From: Winogradskyella eckloniae
GTDB taxonomy: Bacteria; Bacteroidota; Bacteroidia; Flavobacteriales; Flavobacteriaceae
DNA: 64,000 nt
Direction of reading: 5' to 3'
NCBI RefSeq assembly: GCF_013249045.1
Contig: NZ_JABRWP010000003.1
Span: forward strand, 248,001 to 312,000
The notes below the pieces were generated by a model, which saw only the letters and a program-made list of their open reading frames with translations, did not search any database and was not told the origin of the DNA. Below are positions 50,786-59,024 of this stretch, one piece after another (the first letter of the stretch is position 1; each line of letters begins with the position of its first letter). Made by a program: the position numbers and the translations under genes.

Positions 50786-53187
50786 CTAAGAGGTTTCCCT
50801 TTGGTTAACATATGCTGAATTCTTTCTAAAGTTTTACGTTCAGTACATAAAGACAAGAATGCTTCACGTTCTAGGTCTAATAAATACTGTTCGCTTACTA
50901 AAGTTGGTTCAGATAAGTCGCCACCAGCCATTACATAACCAAGTTTATTGGCGATTTTTCTATCGTGTTCACTAATATAGTTGCTGTCTTGCATAGAATC
51001 TGTACCCACCATAAACATACTTAAAGCTTGTTTTCCAAGGACTTTAACATCGGTACGTTTTACAGGTTGTGTATAACCCATATTGGCCATAAGCATAGCA
51101 TGTTGTTTGGCAACGGCAATTTGCCTGTCTTTATTTACAACAACAATATCTTTCCCTTTTTGAAGGATGCCTAAATCGTAAGCTTCGTAAGCAGATGTTG
51201 CTACTTTCGCCATTCCGATTGTTAAGAAATACTCTTGAAGCGTGTTGAGTTGTACATCTCCTTTTTTAAACGTGTCTGATGCTCTTAAAGTCATTTCTTT
51301 AGAACCTCCACCACCTGGAATAACACCAACACCAAACTCAACCAATCCGATGTAAGTTTCTGCTGCTGCAACTACTTTGTCTGCGTGCATAGATAACTCA
51401 CAGCCTCCACCAAGTGCCATACCATGAGGTGCAGCAATAGTTGGAATAGACGAGTAACGCATACGCATCATGGTGTCTTGGAAATATTTTATAGCCATAT
51501 TTAGCTCATCGTATTCTTGTTCTGCAGCCATCATGAAAATCATTCCAATGTTTGCACCAACAGAGAAGTTTGCAGCTTGATTACCAACTACTAATCCGGC
51601 GAAATCTTTTTCAGCTAAATCAATTGCTTTGTTCAATCCTGCAAGAACATCGCCTCCAATCGTATTCATTTTAGATTGGAATTCTACATTAAGAATACCA
51701 TCGCCTAAATCTTCTACCACAACACCTGAGTTTTTAAATACTTCAGACGTTTTACGGATATTATCTAAAATTATAAAGCTGTCTTGACCAGGAATTTTTT
51801 CTTGAGTTTTCGTTGGAATGTTATAAGCATACGTTGCTCCATCTTTAATAGAGTAGAAGCTATCGCTACCAGATTGCAGCATATCTTGCACCCAATTAGC
51901 AGGTTTTAAACCTTCTGCTTGCATCATTTCGATACCTTTTTCAACGCCTATAGCATCCCAAATTTGAAAAGGACCATGTTCCCATCCAAATCCTGCTTTC
52001 ATGGCATCATCGATTTTATATAAATCGTCTGTAATTTCTGGAATTCGGTTGGACACATAAGCGAATAAAGCAGAGAAACTCTTTCTGTAGAATTCGCCAG
52101 CTTTATCTTTTCCTTTTACTAATATTTTAAAACGATCTACAACCTTATCTACGGTTTTTGTTAATTCTAAGGTGGCGAATTTTGCACGTTTAGCAGCGCG
52201 ATATTCTAAAGTGTTTAAGTCTAGCGATAAAATTTCTTTTTTACCATCTGCTGAAACATTCTTTTTATAAAATCCTTGACCGGTTTTGCTTCCTAACCAC
52301 TTGTTTTCCATCATGGTATTGATGAAATCTGGTAATTCAAAAAGCTCTAAACGCTCGTCATTAGGACAGTTTTCTCTAATACCATTAGCAACGTGTACTA
52401 AAGTGTCTAAACCTACAACATCGACCGTACGGAAGGTTGCAGATTTAGGACGACCAATTACTGGTCCGGATAATTTATCAACTTCCTCGATGGTTAAATC
52501 TAAATCCTTAACGGTATGGAATAAGCTTTGAATACTAAATATTCCTATTCTATTACCAATAAATGCTGGTGTATCTTTAGCGACAACAGATGTTTTTCCT
52601 AAGAATTGTTCGCCATAACCATTTAAAAATTCTAGAACAGCAGGATCTGTTTTAGGTCCTGGAATAATCTCGAACAACTTTAAGTAACGTGCAGGATTAA
52701 AGAAGTGCGTTCCGCAGAAATGCTTTTGAAAATCTTCGCTACGTCCTTCACTCATAAATTTAATAGGAATACCAGAGGTGTTCGATGTAATTAACGTACC
52801 TGGTGTTCTATATTTTTCGAGTTTTTCAAAGACTTGTTGTTTAATGTCTAGTCGTTCTACAACAACCTCCATTATCCAATCGACGTCTTTTACTTTAGCA
52901 ATATCATCTTCTAGATTACCGGTTGTAATTCTAGTTTTAAAAGAAGGATGATAGAGTGGTGCCGGCTTAGATTTTATTGAAGCTGTTAGGGCATCGTTAA
53001 CTAATCTATTTCTAACTGCCTTATCCTCTAAAGTTAAGCCTTTAGCTTTTTCTTTATCATTAAGTTCTCTAGGTATGATGTCTAGTAATAAAACATCTAC
53101 GCCAATATTGGCAAAATGGCAGGCGATACCGCTTCCCATAATTCCTGAGCCTATAATGGCTATTTTTTTAATTCTGCGTTTACTCAT
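50779..53187 (-). CDS. fadB: 3-hydroxyacyl-CoA dehydrogenase/enoyl-CoA hydratase bifunctional protein
   Basis: 802 residues with the order 3HCDH-NAD binding (IGSGIMGSGIACHFANIGV, residues about 11-30), 3HCDH C-terminal domains (to about 430), and enoyl-CoA hydratase/isomerase at about 490-720 (APHGMALGGGCELSMHADK, VEFGVGVIPGGGGSKE with the catalytic Glu residues). This order is the reverse of E. coli FadB, where the hydratase is N-terminal. It performs hydration and NAD-dependent oxidation in beta-oxidation. It begins one base after the marR stop, implying coupled expression. Confidence 0.94.
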   Translation of the reverse strand: MSKRRIKKIAIIGSGIMGSGIACHFANIGVDVLLLDIIPRELNDKEKAKGLTLEDKAVRNRLVNDALTASIKSKPAPLYHPSFKTRITTGNLEDDIAKVKDVDWIMEVVVERLDIKQQVFEKLEKYRTPGTLITSNTSGIPIKFMSEGRSEDFQKHFCGTHFFNPARYLKLFEIIPGPKTDPAVLEFLNGYGEQFLGKTSVVAKDTPAFIGNRIGIFSIQSLFHTVKDLDLTIEEVDKLSGPVIGRPKSATFRTVDVVGLDTLVHVANGIRENCPNDERLELFELPDFINTMMENKWLGSKTGQGFYKKNVSADGKKEILSLDLNTLEYRAAKRAKFATLELTKTVDKVVDRFKILVKGKDKAGEFYRKSFSALFAYVSNRIPEITDDLYKIDDAMKAGFGWEHGPFQIWDAIGVEKGIEMMQAEGLKPANWVQDMLQSGSDSFYSIKDGATYAYNIPTKTQEKIPGQDSFIILDNIRKTSEVFKNSGVVVEDLGDGILNVEFQSKMNTIGGDVLAGLNKAIDLAEKDFAGLVVGNQAANFSVGANIGMIFMMAAEQEYDELNMAIKYFQDTMMRMRYSSIPTIAAPHGMALGGGCELSMHADKVVAAAETYIGLVEFGVGVIPGGGGSKEMTLRASDTFKKGDVQLNTLQEYFLTIGMAKVATSAYEAYDLGILQKGKDIVVVNKDRQIAVAKQHAMLMANMGYTQPVKRTDVKVLGKQALSMFMVGTDSMQDSNYISEHDRKIANKLGYVMAGGDLSEPTLVSEQYLLDLEREAFLSLCTERKTLERIQHMLTKGKPLRN

Positions 53188-53188
53188 C

Positions 53189-53644
53189 TTATTTTAAAAT
53201 GTGTTCTTTGTTGTTGTATATTTTTTTGTTTGAAATCATATTATTAATGACCTCAGCTACTTTGTAGAAGTTTAGAAGCTCTTCTTGGGTAACATTATTT
53301 TTAATAGCGTTGTTGAAGGTTAAAACCTTTTCTTTTGAGTATTCTCTTTTTTCTCTTCCAAATTCGGTTAAGAAAATTAAAACGCCACGACCATCTTCAG
53401 GATTGGGTTTTCTAATAATTAATCCTTTTTCTTCCATGGTTTTAAGAGTTCGAGAAAGGCTAGTAGCTTCCATGCCCATTTTTGGTCCTAATGACGTTGA
53501 AGGTGTGCCATTTTCTGGATCAATACTTAAAAGCGTAAATCCTGTTGCCATAGTGGATTCAAATTTTAGAGCTTCTTCATTGTACATTTTATTTACTGCA
53601 AGCCATGTAGTTCTAAGTACATAATCAATGGTTTTGTCCTTCAT
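53189..53644 (-). CDS. MarR-family regulator of the beta-oxidation operon
   Basis: 151 residues with a winged helix-turn-helix: LGPKMGMEATSLSRTLKTMEEKGLI (about 55-80, split here as helix GPKMGMEATSLSRTLKTM and wing start EEKGLIIRKPNPEDGRG) and the dimer helices at both ends. It is first gene of the operon with fadB, fadA and the acyl-CoA dehydrogenase, so a fatty-acyl-CoA responsive repressor is inferred, as for FadR-like MarR proteins in other bacteria. A palindrome over its promoter is a candidate operator. Confidence 0.9.
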   Translation of the reverse strand: MKDKTIDYVLRTTWLAVNKMYNEEALKFESTMATGFTLLSIDPENGTPSTSLGPKMGMEATSLSRTLKTMEEKGLIIRKPNPEDGRGVLIFLTEFGREKREYSKEKVLTFNNAIKNNVTQEELLNFYKVAEVINNMISNKKIYNNKEHILK

Positions 53645-53663
53645 GTTTATTCTGTATTGATTT

Positions 53664-53694
53664 CAAATATAATAAAAATTACTATGCGTGCATA
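53664..53694 (-). promoter_or_regulatory. marR operon promoter with overlapping palindromic operator
   Basis: On the minus strand TATATTTG (53671-53664) is a TAnnTTTG -7 box 20 bases before the marR start codon. At 53683-53694 lies TATGC-GT-GCATA, a perfect 5+5 inverted repeat that extends as TTA-n-TATGC/GCATA-n-TAA. It covers the place where a -33 element should be, the typical position for autorepression by a MarR protein. The binding itself is inferred. Confidence 0.6.
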
Positions 53695-53774
53695 ATAAAT
53701 TAAAAAAATTATATATGAATATATAAAAAAAGTAGAGGAAATATTTTTAGTAATGTATTTTTTAGGCTTAAATA

Positions 53775-54173
53775 TTACGATTGTCGCACTTTTCCGTTGA
53801 CATAGCCAACAACAGCGCCTGTAACACCAACAACTAAAATGGTAGTGCCTAATCTTAAGGTTAATAATTCTGTAGTAAAGGAAGGATCCATTGCCTTAGA
53901 AATTAATCCATACGATAGCGATAAGAAAAAACCAATAAATGCACCTGCTTTTGCACCAGTTGTAATTGTTGAAATTTGCGCCCAACGATTATAAAAATAA
54001 GACAAAAAGAATCCCATTGTGAGGCAACCTAAAAACACAAAAGTTAAAGAGCTAAAATTATCTTTTGGTTGTGGAAAGTAACTTTGGAGAATTAAACCGT
54101 AACTCAACCAACTTAAAGCCCAATTAACAATGCCACCACAGCAACCAGCAAGGATAAATGTTTTGGTTTTCAT
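53775..54173 (-). CDS. Four-span membrane protein, function unknown
   Basis: 132 residues with spans at about 5-28, 43-62, 75-95 and 108-127. The N-terminus has AGCCGGIVNWALSWLSYG, and the last helix is glycine-rich (VVGVTGAVVGYVNGKVRQS). This pattern is seen in small uncharacterised Bacteroidota membrane proteins. It stands alone between marR and the acyl-CoA ligase on the same strand, with gaps of 130 and 141 bases, so it is probably a separate transcript. Confidence 0.7.
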   Translation of the reverse strand: MKTKTFILAGCCGGIVNWALSWLSYGLILQSYFPQPKDNFSSLTFVFLGCLTMGFFLSYFYNRWAQISTITTGAKAGAFIGFFLSLSYGLISKAMDPSFTTELLTLRLGTTILVVGVTGAVVGYVNGKVRQS

Positions 54174-54314
54174 ATTTAAACTATATTAGTTCTGACGTTC
54201 TAATATATTAAAATAGAATTAAACCTCTAAATATCAGCGTTTAACGGCTTGTTTTTTAGGGAAACGTTAAACATTTGGTTAAGTTTGATTGCTATTAGAA
54301 ATTATGCGTAAAGT

Positions 54315-56084
54315 TTATCGATAAATCTTATCATACAATTCTTGATAGATTTCTTTAATTATGACACGTTTCATTTTCATGGTAGGTGTAAGGTGTCCAC
54401 CGTCAATAGACCAAACATCTGGTGTGAGTTCAAAACGTTTAATTTGTTCCCATTTCCCAAAATTTTTGTTGTATTTGTCGATTTCTAATTGAATGCGATT
54501 TATTACAATGTCTGACTTAGCAATTTCGGCATCCGTTTTACCAACACCATTTTGTTTATGATCAATCCAATCTCTAATGAAATCAAAATTTGGTTGAATT
54601 AAGGCAGCTGGCATTTTTTCGCCTTCACCTATGACCATTATTTGTTCAATAAACAGTGACTGTTTCATGTCATTTTCTAATAATGGCGGAATAATATATT
54701 TTCCACCAGAAGTTTTAAACATTTCTTTTTTACGTCCTGTTATTTTTACAAAGCCTTTAGCGTCAATTTCTCCTTTATCTCCAGTGTGGAAATAATCTCC
54801 AGTCATAACACTTGCCGTTTTATCGGGATCCTTGTAGTAACCTAACATTACATTAGGGCCTTTAATTAGAAGCTCGCCGTCTTCGGCAATTTTAACTTCA
54901 ACATTTCTAATGGGTTTTCCAACAGTTCCGACTTTGTAGCCATTACCTTTGTACACACCAACGCCTACAACTGGCGAGGTTTCGGTTAATCCATAGCCTT
55001 CCATGACTAACATTTTTGCAGCGCCGAAAATGCGTGCTAAACGTGGTTGTAATGCAGCACTACCAGAGACCATTGTTCCTAATTCACCGCCTAAGGCTTC
55101 TCTCCATTTACTAAATATTAGTTTATTGGCAATTTTAAGTTGAAATTCGTACCAAGGACCATTTGCGCCATAAGGTTCCCATCGTTCACCTAATTGTACA
55201 GCCCAAAAGAATAGTGATTTTTTTATACCTGTTAACTCTTCTCCTTTTAGCATTATTTTATCGAATACTTTCTCAAGTAGTCGCGGAACAACACTCATTA
55301 GATTTGGTTTTATTTCTTTAGCGTTCTCTCCAATTTTATCAATGCCTTCTGCAAAATAAATTGAAGCACCAGCATGTTGATAGACATAAATTAATAAACG
55401 TTCAAAAATGTGACAGATAGGTAAAAAACTTAAAATACGATTTTCTCCCTCCACCAAAGGAACTCGTGGTGAACTATCTAGAGCATTACTGGTAATATTC
55501 CAGTGAGATAGCATTACACCTTTAGGTTTTCCGGTAGTTCCAGAAGTATATATGATAGTCGCTAAATCATTCGGTTTTACAGCATCTTTTCTTGCCTCAA
55601 CTTCTGATTGATTACTCTCATCTTTTCCTAATTCAAATAATTCTGAGTAATGTTTACAGCCTTTGATATGATTAAATGAATAAACCTCCTTTAATTTTGT
55701 GTTTGCTTGTACTTTTCTAACTTTCTCTAAAACTTCGAAATCAGAAACAAAACAATAGATAGATTCACTATGATTTAAAACATATTCGTAATCTTCGGCA
55801 GATATTGTTGGGTAAATAGGAATATTTTGCGCACCTGTTTGAAGCACACCTATATCTATAATATTCCACTCTGTTCTGTTAGTTGAGGAAATAACAGCTA
55901 TTTTATCGTTCTTTTGAACGCCTAATTTTAGTAGAGCTCTACTTATAGAATTCGCTTTAGAAATATATTCTGCTGTGGATGTGTGCGTCCACTTTCCATC
56001 GTATTTGGTAACAAAAGCCGATTTATTTGGTTTGTTCTCTAGCTGATAATATGGGAAATCAAAAAGTCTGGTTATCTCTGTCAT
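54315..56084 (-). CDS. Long-chain-fatty-acid--CoA ligase (AMP-forming)
   Basis: 589 residues from ATG 56084 (MTEITRLFDF); an upstream ATG at 56111 is in frame but would add nine residues without family support. ANL-superfamily motifs: P-loop IIYTSGTTGKPKGVMLSH, adenine-binding MEGYGLTETSP, the YFHTGDKGEIDAKGF hinge motif and ITGRKKEMFKTSGGKYI. It activates fatty acids to acyl-CoA, feeding the marR-fadBA operon nearby, and is likely membrane-associated. No clear promoter is visible. Confidence 0.93.
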   Translation of the reverse strand: MTEITRLFDFPYYQLENKPNKSAFVTKYDGKWTHTSTAEYISKANSISRALLKLGVQKNDKIAVISSTNRTEWNIIDIGVLQTGAQNIPIYPTISAEDYEYVLNHSESIYCFVSDFEVLEKVRKVQANTKLKEVYSFNHIKGCKHYSELFELGKDESNQSEVEARKDAVKPNDLATIIYTSGTTGKPKGVMLSHWNITSNALDSSPRVPLVEGENRILSFLPICHIFERLLIYVYQHAGASIYFAEGIDKIGENAKEIKPNLMSVVPRLLEKVFDKIMLKGEELTGIKKSLFFWAVQLGERWEPYGANGPWYEFQLKIANKLIFSKWREALGGELGTMVSGSAALQPRLARIFGAAKMLVMEGYGLTETSPVVGVGVYKGNGYKVGTVGKPIRNVEVKIAEDGELLIKGPNVMLGYYKDPDKTASVMTGDYFHTGDKGEIDAKGFVKITGRKKEMFKTSGGKYIIPPLLENDMKQSLFIEQIMVIGEGEKMPAALIQPNFDFIRDWIDHKQNGVGKTDAEIAKSDIVINRIQLEIDKYNKNFGKWEQIKRFELTPDVWSIDGGHLTPTMKMKRVIIKEIYQELYDKIYR

Positions 56085-56274
56085 ATGTATACTGCAATTA
56101 TAACTTTGCAAATTATGAAAATAAAAAGGATTTTCTAAATTTGGTTGTAAAATTAGGGCAACTTATTAATAAAGGTATAGTTTTTTTAGAGTATTCATAA
56201 TTTATTTATTTTTTTAATTTAATTTATTTTGAAAATTATATAAAAATTTTAACTACTTTTAGATTGATTTTTTA

Positions 56275-56300
56275 ATTGGTTGACCAATCTGGTATTCCAA
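56275..56300 (+). promoter_or_regulatory. Operator-like palindrome upstream of the PL6 lyase
   Basis: ATTGGT-TG-ACCAAT (56275-56288) is a perfect 6+6 inverted repeat. It is followed by a second, weaker CTGGT-AT-TCCAA (56289-56300). Such TTGGTnnACCAA sites are typical of GntR- or LacI-type regulators; alginate genes of flavobacteria are often controlled by a GntR protein. It lies 58 bases before the start codon. The rest of the 261-base gap is A/T-rich and shows nothing else. Confidence 0.55.
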
Positions 56301-56345
56301 TTTTTTTAGTTTTAATTTTATTTTAAATCAATTATTCATAACGGT

Positions 56346-58958
56346 ATGAAAACTTTTTACGTCTTTAAATCAAGAATGTACTTTTTAATCATCTTATTAT
56401 TGATGACCTCATTGTTTACGTTGAACGCGCAAACTACGTATAATATTAGTGATCCTGAGGATTTAGAAGATCAATCTTATGTGCCAGGAGATGTAATTAT
56501 CTTAGCAAATGGAATTTATGATTCTGATGAACGTATTGATTTTGTAGGCAATGGGACAGCAGCAAACCCAATTGTATTTAGAGCAGAAACACCAGGTGGT
56601 GTAAAGTTTACAGGAGGCTTACAAATGAATATTGGCGGAGATTACGTTGTTGTTGACGGTTTTCATTGGCAAGGTGGTTATGGTGCTAGTAATTTTATTC
56701 AGTTTAGAAATGGCTTCGATTATGCTAATCATAGTACAATTCAAAATTGTGCGATTGACGGATTAGAAATTCATCCTGATGATGTTGCAGATGATATAGC
56801 TGACGGTTCTATTACTAAACATCGATGGATTGTATTGTATGGTACCTATAATTCAGTTCTTAATTGTTCTTTTATGAATAAGGAGAGTGCTGGTGCATTA
56901 ATTTTAGCCGAGTATGCTTATAATGCTACTCCAGATGAAGGCGTAACAAATACGCGTTGTGATATCGTTGGGCACACAATTAGTAATAATTATTTTTATA
57001 ATTATGTAAAAATAGATAATACCTTAAGTAATTCTGGAGATAGTGAAACTATTCGTATTGGAACAAGTGAATACCAAAATGTAAATAGTAATGCGACAGT
57101 CAGTAATAATTATTTTGTAAAGGCAGATGGAGAGAATGAAATCATTACAAATAAGAGTAAAAATAATTCCTATATCAATAATACATTTAGACGATGTAGA
57201 GGCTCTTTAGTATTGCGTCATGGATCTAATGCCATTGTAGAAGGTAATTATTTCTTAGGAGAAAATATTGATGGCACTGGTGGAATAAGAATTACGGATA
57301 GTGAGCATTTAATAACAAATAATTACATACAAGATTGTATAACTGTTGTTAGCCAAGCCAAGTGGAACAATGGCGTTACCTTTTTAGGAGGTAGTGCTAA
57401 CAACTCTGTTGCTTGTACATCTACAAGTGTGTCTAATGGGTATCAAAAATCAGAAAATATCACTGTTTCTAACAATACCATAATTAATACCAATGCCCCT
57501 TTGTTTTATAATACAGATAAAGGTTCAACAGATCCTACAGGTTCCGTGACTAATAACCTAATTTATTTTACCACAGGTAATGCAAATATAACTGATGTTA
57601 TTACAGGTGATACCGCTACCTCTTATGCAGATTTGGGGACGACATTAAACTATACAGGAAACGTTTATACAGGAAGCGCTTTAGGTGAAACAAACGCTGG
57701 TTTTTCTGAAGAATCGGGAATCACAGCTACAGCCGATGGTGAGATTTTTACTTTTTCGGGAACTGGTTCTGCCGGAAAAGGTGCAGACATGGGCTCATAT
57801 TTGCCTATAACTGACGATATGGTTGGTTATGGTATAGGCGCTTGTTTTTTAGATAATTTAGGTAGTAACATTATTGATGGTAATTGTAATATTGAAATAC
57901 CAGAGTCACTTACCGTTGGAAGTTTAGACGTATTAGATGCTGAAGCTGGAAGTTATGATGTCTCTGTATATGCTAATGTAAGTTGGACAGCAGTTTCTAA
58001 TGACTCTTGGATTTCTATTGATGTAAACGCGAGTCCTGGTGATGCTACTGTAGCTGTTACAGTAACTGAAAATACAGATGTTAACGCAAGGACTGGGTCT
58101 GTAACTTTTTCACAAGATCCAGGAGGTGATGATATAGTGCGTGTATTAAATGTTTCACAAGAAGGTGCAGATTTAACAGATTTGTATGATCTTATTAATG
58201 ATGTTGCAGGAGGAGGTCCGGTTTCTATACATGCTTTCTCTAGTGATAATGCGAGTGATAGTCCACCAGAAATTGCGATAAATACATTAGATAAAGTAAA
58301 TACAAGTTCATCTATTTGGGCAGCACAAGATGGGTCTGTCATTTCTGGTGATTATAAGGGAGACGGTGAATATATTATATATGATTTAGGGTCTGAGTAT
58401 AACCTAGACTTAATTCAATTTAGTACAACCAATAAGTCTGATGCTTTCGGATATCAAATTTGGGTGTCTACTAATGGAACAAATGATGCTGACTTTACCA
58501 AAATTTTACCAGAGACTGAAGATTTATTATTAACCGCAACGAATACAATGGATTTTAATCAATATCAATTGTCAACACCTGCGCGTTATGTGAAGATGAT
58601 TGGTTTTGGTAGGTTTAACAGTGCTGGTGATACAAGGACTAGTGCTTGGAGTACGATTGCGGAAATAGAGTTTTTTGGATCAGAAGCACTATCTATTAAT
58701 GAGTCAGATTTTGATAAAAACCTTCAAGTTTATCCTATTCCTGCAGCACATACTTTAAACATCAACGTGTTAAATGATATCCAAATTGAAACTGTAAAAA
58801 TAATTGGGTTAGATGGAAAGTTGATATTAAATTTAAATAGTGAATTTGATAAACCTGAATTTTCTATAGATATCTCTAAATTGTCTAAAGGTACCTATAT
58901 TTTAAATTTGTCTAACGCAACAGGATTGAATTTATCTAAGTTTATCGTTAAAGATTAA
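56346..58958 (+). CDS. Secreted PL6 polysaccharide lyase with BACON, F5/8-type and T9SS sorting domains
   Basis: 870 residues: signal peptide (1-28), PL6 right-handed beta-helix (about 30-400), linker, BACON-type domain (about 540-610; VSWTAVSNDSWISID), F5/8-type C (CBM32-like) domain (about 620-778) and type A sorting tail (about 790-870; LQVYPIPAAHTLNINV ... SKGTYILNLS). In the beta-helix K270 (NKSKNN) and R291 (LVLRHG) have the same 21-residue spacing as catalytic K250/R271 of chondroitinase B. PL6 enzymes degrade alginate or chondroitin/dermatan sulfate by beta-elimination. It is a lone gene: no SusC/D or other lyase is close. Confidence 0.93.
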   Translation: MKTFYVFKSRMYFLIILLLMTSLFTLNAQTTYNISDPEDLEDQSYVPGDVIILANGIYDSDERIDFVGNGTAANPIVFRAETPGGVKFTGGLQMNIGGDYVVVDGFHWQGGYGASNFIQFRNGFDYANHSTIQNCAIDGLEIHPDDVADDIADGSITKHRWIVLYGTYNSVLNCSFMNKESAGALILAEYAYNATPDEGVTNTRCDIVGHTISNNYFYNYVKIDNTLSNSGDSETIRIGTSEYQNVNSNATVSNNYFVKADGENEIITNKSKNNSYINNTFRRCRGSLVLRHGSNAIVEGNYFLGENIDGTGGIRITDSEHLITNNYIQDCITVVSQAKWNNGVTFLGGSANNSVACTSTSVSNGYQKSENITVSNNTIINTNAPLFYNTDKGSTDPTGSVTNNLIYFTTGNANITDVITGDTATSYADLGTTLNYTGNVYTGSALGETNAGFSEESGITATADGEIFTFSGTGSAGKGADMGSYLPITDDMVGYGIGACFLDNLGSNIIDGNCNIEIPESLTVGSLDVLDAEAGSYDVSVYANVSWTAVSNDSWISIDVNASPGDATVAVTVTENTDVNARTGSVTFSQDPGGDDIVRVLNVSQEGADLTDLYDLINDVAGGGPVSIHAFSSDNASDSPPEIAINTLDKVNTSSSIWAAQDGSVISGDYKGDGEYIIYDLGSEYNLDLIQFSTTNKSDAFGYQIWVSTNGTNDADFTKILPETEDLLLTATNTMDFNQYQLSTPARYVKMIGFGRFNSAGDTRTSAWSTIAEIEFFGSEALSINESDFDKNLQVYPIPAAHTLNINVLNDIQIETVKIIGLDGKLILNLNSEFDKPEFSIDISKLSKGTYILNLSNATGLNLSKFIVKD

Positions 58959-58974
58959 ATTAATTGATAATCAT

Positions 58975-59011
58975 AAAAAAGGCTTTTACACTATGTAAAA
59001 GCCTTTTTTTT
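58975..59011. terminator. Bidirectional terminator between PL6 gene and purL
   Basis: Stem GGCTTTTACA / TGTAAAAGCC (58981-58990 and 58994-59003) with a 3-base loop, flanked by six As and eight Ts, usable by both convergent genes. Confidence 0.92.
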
Positions 59012-59024
59012 GTAAGATTTTAAT

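Noticed and set aside
57953..58342. A 129-codon minus-strand frame inside the PL6 gene
   Set aside because: It lies opposite the BACON and F5/8 domains and is explained by their codon composition.
56346..58958. Polysaccharide utilisation locus
   Set aside because: Only the lyase is present; neighbours are an acyl-CoA ligase and purL, with no SusC/SusD pair.
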